Shown here piece by piece: positions 44,401 to 52,822 of a stretch of 64,000 nucleotides of DNA. Source of the DNA: Dactylorhiza incarnata (taxonomy: Eukaryota; Streptophyta; Magnoliopsida; Asparagales; Orchidaceae); contig JAWHQI010000257.1 of the NCBI GenBank assembly GCA_033032865.1, positions 2,961,001 to 3,025,000 of the forward strand, written 5' to 3'. A model generated the notes under the pieces. The model was not told where the DNA came from. It saw only the letters and a list, made by a program, of their open reading frames with translations, and did no database searches. The stretch's first letter is position 1. Each line of letters starts with the position of its first letter. The position numbers and the translations under genes are program-made.

Positions 44401-45241
44401 CAGTGGCCGAACAACGGGTTGAGGCTCTAGTGTAGGGCAATCAGGTGCTATGGTGGTTGCCACTACATACATAATACCGACATCAGAGCTGTCTTTCACA
44501 AACTCACTGCGTCTCAGGATCTGCAAGGGTCTCGAGGCGCTCGTACTAACTGAAGGCTCAACCCGACCTTTGGGTCTCTCCTTAAGTTGGGTTGGCGATA
44601 TCGTGATCTTCCGTCCCTTGTCATAAAAGACACGTGTTCGATCGACCGAAACACGTGACATCGCGATCAAAAAGCCAAGGGCGGCCTAACAGAACGTGGG
44701 CGACGCCCATGGGTATGACGTCGCACTAGATCTGATCGTCAATTGAAGCGATGCTGATCGGTACGAGACAACATTGAGTAACCTGAATCGCCGTCTTATC
44801 TACGCAGATGACCCGATAGGTGTGTGTGTGAGGCTCTGCCTTCACCTGCATACGGTCAAGACCCTTCTGGGCCACGATATTCACACAACTCCCGCTATCG
44901 ATGGCTAGCTTGCAGGGACCGCCTGCACTAGGGAAATACATGTTGAAAATGGTGGTGCTGCGCCAGTCCTCATCGATACGTGGGGTATGTAGAAGGCGTC
45001 TGACCACTCCCAGCTTTAAAGAACGCTCAGCGTCGCTCTCCCAACCTTCCTTAACGGCCGCCGTGATCTCCTCAGTAACCTCTTCATCTCCCTCTAAACC
45101 CTGGTCCTCATCCTCAACTAGCAGATTCCGCGTGGGGCACTGCGCCGCCACGTGTCCTGTCGGAACATCTATAACACTGGATACCCCCAGAGTATTGGCC
45201 ATCGGTGGCAGCGGCTTTGCCTTGTGTGTCAAGTGGGACAC
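41405..45241 (-). pseudogene. gypsy pol: protease, RT, RNase H, integrase, chromodomain
   Basis: Read leftward. A knuckle relic GHVAAQCPTR and protease AIDSGSCVNIVA (about 44900). RT has FSKIDLRGGYHQIRV (44020) and VVYFDDILIYS (43830), with catalytic Asps intact. RNase H has VLYSDHQALRYL and ADALSRR. The integrase zinc region is GHFGWDKL...CQTAKG, and the core has [19 protein letters not shown] and [14 protein letters not shown]. The integrase C-terminal part and a chromodomain (ITEIIAHEY...YLVRWRG...DDTWIV) end near 41470. Breaks lie at about 43888-43984, 43421-43427, 42816-42904, 42655 and 42289-42295. A chromodomain normally directs integration to heterochromatin. Confidence 0.92.
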
Positions 45242-45394
45242 GTGGGGGCGCGGTCGCTATAGTCTGGGGGGGGGGGGAGCGGGTTTCCTATACGTAGAGG
45301 TCTCAGTCAGAGAGGGGAACTGCCTCGCGCCGGTGGAGCGGAGGTACTGCTCATACTCTAGGGCAAGCTGAAATATCTGGTCGACCGTCTCGAG
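45242..45394 (-). pseudogene. gypsy gag segment downstream of the hAT
   Basis: Continues Gag with ETVDQIFQLALEYEQYLRS on the minus strand up to the hAT insertion at 45395. A G run at about 45267-45278 lies in the linker. Confidence 0.75.
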
Positions 45395-45639
45395 CAGAGG
45401 TGGGCATTAGGACCGGGCCCATCAGGCCGGCCTGGGCCCGGCCCGGTAAAAGACCGAAAGGCCCGGGCCTGAAAAAGCCCGATCCAGGCCCGGGCCGGGC
45501 TTTGGGGGCCTAACAAGTCCCCCATTCTAGTTAGTTGCCCGGCCTGGTGCCCAGCCCAGGCAAAGCCTGGGCCCTAGACCCGGCCTGAGACCAGGCCGGG
45601 CAAAGCCCGGGCCAGGCCTGGAAAAGCCTGGCCCGACAT

Positions 45640-45850
45640 TATTCCGTTGATCAACGACTCTCAAAAGAGCCGTTGATCAACACAACGACTCTCTTTTGAG
45701 AGCCGTTGTCAAGATTCCTGGCAATTGCCATGAATCATTAATTCCTGGCAGCTGCCAGGAATCATTAATTCCTGGCAGCTGCCAGGAATCATTAATTCCT
45801 GGCAGCTGCCAGGAATCATTAATTCCTGGCAGCTGCCAGGAATTGGCAGC
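45640..45850. repeat. Palindromic tandem repeats in hAT left arm
   Basis: An inverted repeat around 'caacggctcttttgagagtc' (about 45646-45715) is followed by five copies of a 27-bp unit ttcctggcagctgccaggaa plus tcattaa. Each unit is itself palindromic. The first copy is diverged. Confidence 0.85.
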
Positions 45851-45955
45851 CTAATCGTAGACTTCCAAAAAATTGGCAGCCTACGCCTAGGCTATTTTAT
45901 TTATTTAAATTTTTTTTTTTTATAAAACCCCTCCCCTCTCCCTTAGCCGACCCCT

Positions 45956-46053
45956 TCCCTCTCTCTCATACTCTCTCTCCTCTTTATCTCTCACTCTCTC
46001 TCATTCTCTCTCTCCTCTTTATCTCTCACTCTCTCTCTCATTCTCTCTCTAAA
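45956..46053. repeat. CT-rich microsatellite upstream of transposase fragment
   Basis: Interrupted (ct)n with 'cctctttatctctca' phrases, directly before the transposase reading frame. Confidence 0.85.
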
Positions 46054-46118
46054 TTATTGAGAAGATGGCGTCTTCCTCCTCTATGCCTTCGTCCTCCGCA
46101 TCGACTGCGTAGGAAATT

Positions 46119-46700
46119 GTGGAGCATAAGCACACAACTCCAGTCTGGGAGCACTTTGAGAAAGTGCGGATCGACACTGATTTTAAGGCGAAGTGCAAAC
46201 ATTGTTCGAAGCTGCTAACCGTTAGCGGAAATTCAACGCTCGCCCGACATATCAAATTATGTCTGGCTAAGCAAGCCCCGGAGGCCACTCAAGCGCAAAT
46301 TTCTGCAGGCGGGCAAATCTGGACGTATGATCAGATGCGTCAACGAGAGCTTCAAATGAGGAACGTCATTAGACGTGGATTGCCGCTCGGGCACTACGAC
46401 AACGAGGAGGAAACTGAATACATACACGAAGGGCTTCAGCCAAAATATCAACAGGTAAGTAGATCAACACTTAAGCGTGATGCATTTAAATCTTATATGC
46501 AATCGAAATAGGACTTAATAAATTATTTAGAAACTTACGACGGTAGAGTTAGTTTGACGAGTGACGTTTGGAGTAGCAATATAAAAGCAGGAGTATCGTA
46601 TATATGTATTACTTGTCATTGGATCGATTCCGATTCATGGAAGTTAAATAAACGTATTATATGTTTTGAGTTTTTCGAATATCCGAAGTTGAAGATGAGC
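46119..46700 (+). pseudogene. hAT transposase N-terminal fragment with BED finger
   Basis: The open part is 131 codons (46119-46511). It has a BED-type zinc finger TPVWEHFEKV...CKHCSKLLTVSG..TLARHIKLC with the C-x2-C...H-x(4)-C arrangement, then a helical region (KRDAFKSYMQSK). After the stop at 46509 the hAT signature continues LINYLETYDGRVSLTSDVWS to about 46690, where it ends. The catalytic core beyond and the dimerisation domain are missing. The true start may be upstream (MASSSSMPSSSAST at 46064), with a stop at 46109 in that frame. Confidence 0.85.
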
Positions 46701-47180
46701 TAGGCGGCCTAAATTTGGGCACAAAAGATCAAGCCTGAACGTCATTTTTGAGGGCTCAACTCTAAAGTACCAAGACTAATATTGTATTATTGTTGATTTT
46801 TTAAAGATCAAATATTTGTATTCGTATATTTTGTATTTTCATAATCATAAAAATATCTGGACGTATTTAATTTTTATTGTCGCATATTTTTGTAGTTAAT
46901 AATTTTATCAATAATAAATTTTTTTTCATTATCATTTTGTGTGTACATGTCTTCGGTTTGAACAAAAGGACCGGTAGTCCGGTCCGGGACCGGTCTTTTT
47001 ATTAAAAAATAAATAAATTTAAAAAAAAAAAATATAATTAGAATTATATAAATTAAATTAAATTTTTTAGTGATTTAAAACTAATGAGTATTATAAAATA
47101 TAGATAATAATAATATTATTATACTAATATATTTATATGTATTTAAATATATTTTAAATTTTTAAATTTTTTTTTAAAAT
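46701..47180. other. AT-rich interior of the hAT element
   Basis: Non-coding AT-rich sequence replacing the missing transposase body. Confidence 0.6.
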
Positions 47181-47187
47181 TTAGGAT

Positions 47188-47468
47188 TTTGCTCGTCGAG
47201 CTCAGTGGAGCTCGTCGAGCTCAGACGAGCTCGTCGAGCTCAGTGGAGCTCGTCGAGCTCAGTGGAGCTCGTCGAGCTCAGTGGAGCTCGTCGAGCTCAG
47301 GCGAGCTCGTCGAGCTCAGGCAGCTCGTCGAGCTCAGGCGAGCTCGTCGAGCTCAGCCGAGCTCGTCGAGCTCAGGCGAGCTCGTCGAGCTCAGGCGAGC
47401 TCGTCGAGCTCAGGCGAGCTCGTCGAGCTCAGGCGAGCTCGTCGAGCTCAGGCGAGCTCGTCGAGCTA
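47188..47468. repeat. 18-bp GAGCTCGTCGAGCTC tandem array
   Basis: About fifteen copies of an 18-bp unit gagctcgtcgagctcagg, each containing two SacI-type gagctc palindromes. Because 18 is a multiple of 3 it stays open in all frames and produces long false reading frames. It lies just inside the right end of the hAT. Confidence 0.93.
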
Positions 47469-47664
47469 AATATGCCGGGCCAGACCCAGGCCCGGCCTGG
47501 GCCTGGCCCGACCTGCAAGGCCTCCTTCTCAAGAGGAGGCCTGGGCCCGGCCTGGGCCTGGCAAAAACCAGGCCCAAGCCCGGGCTTTTTCCAAAAGGCC
47601 TGGGCCCGGCATGCCCGGGCCCAGCCTGGGCCTGGCGGTCTTTTTGCCCAGGTCTACTCTCGAG

Positions 47665-48730
47665 GCAATGGGAAATCAGCTCTCTCCGAATCTCAGATCG
47701 GAGACCGGCCTTAAATCGAGAGGCGGTGACAATGGGCTCCTCCGTAATATCACTCCTAACGACAAGCTTGTCGAAGCGAGGCATACAATCAACGATGGAA
47801 AGCATTCCCTGTCGTAAGTTCTGTAGTTGATCAAGCAGTTGATCTCGATAAGAGGCAGGGAGGTATTTGTCTTTCAACCTTTGCTTCATATCATCCCATC
47901 GGGTGATAGGATAATAACCATCCCTCTCTATTGCCCTCTCTACACTAATCCAGAACACCTTAGCCCGCCCGACCAACTTCATTTTAGCGAAGCGAACACA
48001 TGGCTCGTCACTCATGTCATACCACTCAAAATAGTGGTCCATGTCGAGGAGCCAGTTGCTGAAGGATTTCGTATCCAAGCGGCCATCAAATGAAGGGGCG
48101 TCGATACGAATGCGTCGGGTGACGTCATACTCCTGCTGGTAGCCCCCCTTGATGTGGGCCCAGATAGTCCTCGTAATATTCTTCACAGGCGTAATCACGT
48201 CGAGCGGGCGGGGGTCCACGCTCTCTATGACCTGGGTCAAGATAATCATCGCGGTCCAAATCACGGCGGCCGAGATGAGGTGCGCGGCCTCTAAAATCCT
48301 GTGGGATTACTCGGGCTCTATCGCGCTGAGGAGGGTACCTGTCGTATTCAAGATCCTGTCAGTGCTCAGGGGCGGGACTCCGACGAGGAGTATCACGAGG
48401 ATGTCGGTCAGGAGGTGGTTGAAGACCCCTATGGTATGGGTCTCGACGAAGAGGGATGCGTGGTACCTGACGAGGGTCTCGAGGTTCATCCTCGCGGGGT
48501 TCCCCTTCTTGAGAGGGTATGTCACTCAGATTTTCTAGACGCCCTAACCGGGTGTTTATCTCTGTGAGATCACGGTGGAAACCCTGAAACTGAGTGCCCA
48601 TGGCATCGAAGCGGTCAAGAATAAGTCGCTGAAATTTAGCGAATGAAGCACCCGAGTTCGAACTATTCGCCCGATCTTCGGTGGCGTTAGGATCAGACAT
48701 TGGGGATCTATAAGCCCTACCACTACGGAG
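47665..48730 (-). pseudogene. gypsy gag N-terminal part
   Basis: Probable start MSDPNATEDRANSSN at about 48700 on the minus strand. A coiled-coil-like region (FHRDLTEINTRLGRLENLSD) and an Arg/Pro-rich linker follow, then a frame change at about 48270-48360. The Gag core reads PSFDGRLDTKSFSNWLLDMD to LRSEIRRELIS. The hAT interrupts it at 47664, after which Gag resumes at 45394. Confidence 0.85.
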
Positions 48731-48751
48731 CATAAACGTGGCCCAAACCTT

Positions 48752-48765
48752 GGGCACTGATACCA
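48752..48765 (-). promoter_or_regulatory. gypsy element primer binding site
   Basis: The minus strand reads TGGTATCAGTGCCC two bases inside the LTR, the initiator-Met type used by many plant gypsy elements. Confidence 0.85.
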
Positions 48766-48767
48766 AC

Positions 48768-50120
48768 TGATGTAGGGTGGGCTGTGGAGTGAATTCCTAA
48801 TTGCACGCTAGTGATGAGTGGGGTTGACTCGCAATCTCCTAATGACTCAATGCATGCAACACATGTGATTAGGCGCACCAATTAACGATGACAATTAAAT
48901 ATCATAAAACAACAAACATCAATCCATAAACGAAAATAAACAATTTCCCTTAGGCTTAGGGCATTGGCTTTCCTCCGCACGGAGGGCCAGAGTAAGCGCG
49001 CTGTGATTCAATCCATCCTGCAGTTAGAGATTTTCATGAGGCAAATAATAATAAACTGTAGTTCCAAACAAGCATATGATAACCACACCACAACAATATT
49101 TCAACACCCAAAATTAATACAAAACACAACACAAATCTGTAACGTAATAGGACTGCTATAGTTTAGGACAAGTCTGAAGTTTTGGAGAGAGAATAAGGGT
49201 TTTCCGGGTGGTGGAGGACTGGATCGGGTAAGGGGAGGGTCGAAGGAGAAGCTGGAGGGCTGGATCGGGATGCCGGAGGGTGGGATCTGTGCTGGATTGC
49301 CCAGATCTGGGCAGATCCGATGGGGACAGGTTCTGGGAGGTGGTTCCACGGATGGTGGGGGGCTGGCAGCAAATCTGGGAGGGGGTTGGGGTGCTGGAAT
49401 GGGATGGCACAGGGCTGGATCTGGGCTAAAATGCCTAGATCTGGGCAGATCTGGAAGGGCTGGATGCAGGGAGGTGGCTCCACAAATGGGGAGGGTGGCT
49501 GGCAGCAAATGAAGGGGGGAAGGGGGTTTGGCGGCTGGCAGCAGCAGTGGGTGGAGGGTGGAGTGACGCCGTATAGAAGGATAGGGGGAGGGGCGGCTTG
49601 CAGCAACAAGGAAGGAGGAGGTGCAGCTAGGATTGGTGGAGGGGGAAGAGAACAAGGAGGAAATGAGATAACTTACCCAAGGAGTCGTCACCAAGGGGTT
49701 CCACGGAGTCGGCACCGCGGAGGAGATTGCCGGAAATGAGGAAGAACTTCTCCAAATTTCAGCAATAATCTAACAACAGTAGCCCTATGCTTTATTTATA
49801 ATAAAACTGGATTAGGGCAACCGAAATCGACGACTATGATTGACCGGCGGTTTCGGGGCCATAAATATATGAAATAAAATCCAAAATACATAATGTCATA
49901 TATGAAATCATATCAAAACGACGAGCCGGACACATCCGCGGTGGCGGATCGCCTGTTCGATCAAGTCCGCCTACGAGAATACACGAAGGTGGGGTCCGCC
50001 TGCGAGAATACACGAAGGTGGGGTCCGCCTGCGAGAATACACGAAGGTGGGGTCCGCCTGCGAGAATACACGAAGGTGGGGTCCGCCTTGCGCCGAGTCG
50101 CGCCAGATGGTCCCCCATCA
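48768..50120 (-). repeat. gypsy element LTR (5' end)
   Basis: A 1353-bp LTR. It is longer than its partner mainly because of four tandem copies of the 30-bp unit gtccgcctgcgagaatacac... at about 49965-50085. Confidence 0.92.
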
Positions 50121-50125
50121 ATATC

Positions 50126-50529
50126 CCTACCTTTTAGAAAGATTTTGTTTTTCTTTTCTTTTTCTACAATGAGAGCAAGCAACAAGCTATATTTTATCTG
50201 CGATTGATGTTATTTCTTGGCAGATTAGTTTGGAGGGTACTCCATTAATTCTTTAGCCAAAAGATCCATATATATAGCGTCTTTGGTCTATTATACAGTA
50301 GAATGAGGTTATAACTTATGGAGTTGAAGTTGAGTAGTTGAAATAGTGATATGAATGCATGATGTGTTTAAGCATCTTTGATCTATTACACAGTAGAATG
50401 CAGTTATAGCTTACGGAGTTCAAGTTGAATAGTTGAAATAGTGACATTTTCTTCTAGCTTAACAATGTTATGTAGTTTAATTTTTTGTGTGTGGCAACTT
50501 TTAATATCTAATCTTTTTTTTACTTCTAG
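50126..50529. other. Intron tail before exon five
   Basis: AT-rich sequence with a ~70-bp direct repeat: 'ctattacacagtagaatg.agttatagctta.ggagtt' type sequence appears at about 50288-50345 and 50383-50440. It ends in a long T tract and acceptor tacttctag at 50529. Confidence 0.55.
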
Positions 50530-50666
50530 TCATTTTGGCTTGATAACCAAAGCAGAAAGGAAGATATTGGCGATTCCGTGAAATTGGATGGTGATATGGT
50601 TCCTTTATATGACCGTGGATTTACAGTAGGCTTATCTACACTTGATGGTTCAAAAACTTCTGAAAG
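50530..50666 (+). CDS. PSP/CCHC zinc-knuckle protein, fifth coding exon
   Basis: 137 bp, phase 0 to phase 2, acceptor ttctag, donor GTAAAG. It encodes SFWLDNQSRKEDIGDSV and then MVPLYDRGFTVGLSTLDG, a strongly conserved block in plant members ('VPLYDRG...GL'). The last codon (AG|C) is completed by the first base of the next exon, which supports the junction. Confidence 0.92.
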
Positions 50667-51059
50667 GTAAAGTGATACTGATTTGATCATGTAGCATTGC
50701 TATTATTATTTTAATGCTTCTATAAAGATACAGATTTAGCTCCAAACATCATTTATTTTGTTTGCTTGTTTACTTGAATTATATTTTTTGTGTTGCTAAA
50801 AAGCTGTACATGCTCTTCTCTTTACAAAACTCAGTTTTGTTATATTTTTGGGTATGCTTGACCTGAGTTTCTACCTTCTTACTCAATTTTATTCACTTAT
50901 TTATGCCATGTTGCTCAAATGTTTTTGGACAACTAGGAAGTTGAATGTTATGCCTATCAAGCAGAAATTTCTTTGGGATAGTAAACCTACATATGAGAAG
51001 AACATTTAAGAATGCAACTGTGATACTTTAAAACGTCATCATCCTTTGATTATCCAATT

Positions 51060-52822
51060 TAGTTTTGAACCTCAAATATTTAATTTAGTTATTAATATTC
51101 AGGCTGGAGAGTAAAACAATGATATGAAAAAGATTCATCTAATCTTCCCGATCAATTTTGAAGTAGTAAAAAGTACATCTAATCTGGGTGAGAATTGCCA
51201 AACTTTAAGTTATAAAAATTTAATTCATATTTAACATCAAGTGTCTTCTCATCCTTTAGGTTTAACGGCTCATTTATTTAAAAAAAGGCAGCCCGGTGCA
51301 CAAAGCATCCCCGCGCAACGAGGGTCCGGGGAAGGGTCCCACCACAGGGTGAAATGTAGGCAAACCTTACCCTGCATTTTTGCAAGAGGATGCTTCCAGG
51401 ACTCGAACCCATGACCTCATGGTCACACGACAACACCTCAACCAGTGCGACAAGGCTCCCATTAACGGCTCATTTATTAGGTTCAATAAAATCTTCTTTT
51501 GTTGATGTCAAAACTATCTTGAGATTTATAGACATAGTGATAGGGATCTCTGATCAGATTTCATTCCACTTGAGCCTTCTAGAGTATATACACACATGAG
51601 ACATTGATCAGAGTTTCTTTTCGACGATTCGAGTTCGCGGCTGCGTCCGATTCGTCGTTTTAGGATTTTAGGGATTTTCTTGTATTTTATTTGTCTCTTT
51701 AGTGGGTTTAGACACTCATTGTTAAATGGACGATTGTAGCCATTCATAATGGATGCCCTAACTCCTCTAACTCTATTTATAGTAGTGCTAGGGTTGTACA
51801 TAGGATTGGTGAATTCTGAACCTCAAATATTTAATTTAGTTATTAAGATTTAGGCAGGATAGTAGAGTATTGATAAGAAAAAGATTCATCTAATCTTTGG
51901 AATCAACGTTGCACTAGTTATAAAAAATAAATTTAATCTGAGTGAGAATTGCCAAACTCTAATTTATTATAAATTAATTCATTTTTAACATCAAGTGTCT
52001 TCTCATCCTTTAGGTTTTAACGCCTCATTTAATAGGCTCAATAAAATTTTCTTTAGTTGATGACAAAAATATCTTGAGGATTATGAACATACTGATGGGG
52101 ATCGCCGATCAGATTGCATTGGTCAGAGTTTCTTTTCGACGATCCGAGTCCGCGGCTACGTCCAGCTCGTCATTTTAGGATTTTTCTTATATTTTCTTTA
52201 TGCCTATTTAGAGTATTTAGGCATTCATTATTAGACGGACGATCATAGCCATTCATAATGGATGCCCTAACTCCTCTAACTCTATTTATAGTAGTGCTAG
52301 GGCTGTAGAGATTCCTCATTTAGGTTTTGGAGCCCCTTCTTCCTCCAAGACAATGGATCACCGCAGTGCCGACGCCGCGACCCTAGTTGCCAACTCCTTA
52401 GGTAAGTCTTCCCTTGCTTATTAATGTTGGACTCCCCTTCCCTACCCATTAGGCTATGAACATACTGATGGGGATCGCCGATTAGATTGCATTTCACCGG
52501 AGCCTACTAGGGTAAATACATGTAATAGGCATTGGTCAGAGTTTCTCTTCGACGATCCGAGTCCGCGGCTACGTCCGACTCGTCATTTTAGGTTTTTTCT
52601 TATATTTTTTTATGCCTATTTAGAGGATTTAGGCATTCATTATTAGCCGGACGATCATAGCCATTCATAATGGATGCCCTAACTCCTCTAACTCTATTTA
52701 TAGTAGTGCTAGGGCTGTAGAGATTCCTCATTTAGGTTGTGGAGCCCCTTCTTCCTCCAAGACAATGGATCACCGCAGTGCCGACGCCGCGACCCTAGTT
52801 GCCAACTCCTTAGGTAAGTCTT
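51060..52822. repeat. Large tandem repeat block in intron five
   Basis: The order 'cctcaaatatttaatttag' ... 'cttctcatcctttagg' ... 'gatcagatt' ... 'ctctatttatagtagtgctag' occurs at 51060-51815 and again at 51822-52320. A third, shorter copy of the second half lies at 52456-52821. The 'ctctatttatagtag' part carries a minus-strand TATA-like sequence (CTATAAATAG), so the unit may derive from an LTR. The second and third copies also share a 'gacaatggatcaccgcagtg' segment. An Au SINE interrupts only the first copy. Confidence 0.75.
51279..51461 (-). mobile_element. Au-type SINE, copy 4
   Basis: A minus-strand Au SINE with exact 17-bp target duplication ttaacggctcatttatt at 51262-51278 and 51462-51478. 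It is absent from the corresponding site of the second repeat unit near 52015-52030, which shows the near-empty site. Confidence 0.92.

Larger units (their letters stand above)
45395..47656 (+). mobile_element. hAT transposon inside gypsy gag
   Basis: Terminal inverted repeats CAGAGGTGGGCA and TGCCCAGGTCTA (imperfect). The 8-bp target duplication is gtctcgag / ctctcgag (45387-45394 and 47657-47664, one change). Both subterminal regions are GC-rich and full of 'gcccgggcc/ggcctgggcc'. The left also has palindromic 'ggcagctgcc' repeats, and the right an 18-bp GAGCTCGTCGAGCTC array. It encodes only an N-terminal transposase fragment, so it is non-autonomous now. Confidence 0.9.
40166..50120 (-). 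mobile_element. Full-length Ty3/gypsy chromovirus-like element
   Basis: LTRs are 40166-41404 and 48768-50120 (TGATGTAGGG...CCCCCATCA; the left copy ends TTA). An exact target duplication atatc lies at 40161-40165 and 50121-50125. The primer site is TGGTATCAGTGCCC on the minus strand (48752-48765) and the purine tract GTCGGGGGGAGT (about 41405-41416). Domain order on the minus strand is gag, knuckle, protease, RT, RNase H, integrase, chromodomain. A 2.26-kb hAT splits gag. Roughly ten differences in the first 200 bp of the LTR pair suggest moderate age. Confidence 0.94.

Noticed and set aside
47189..47830. Long Ser/Glu/Leu/Arg-rich reading frames on both strands
   Set aside because: Produced by the 18-bp gagctcgtcgagctcagg array, whose unit length is a multiple of three; no codon signal or family similarity.
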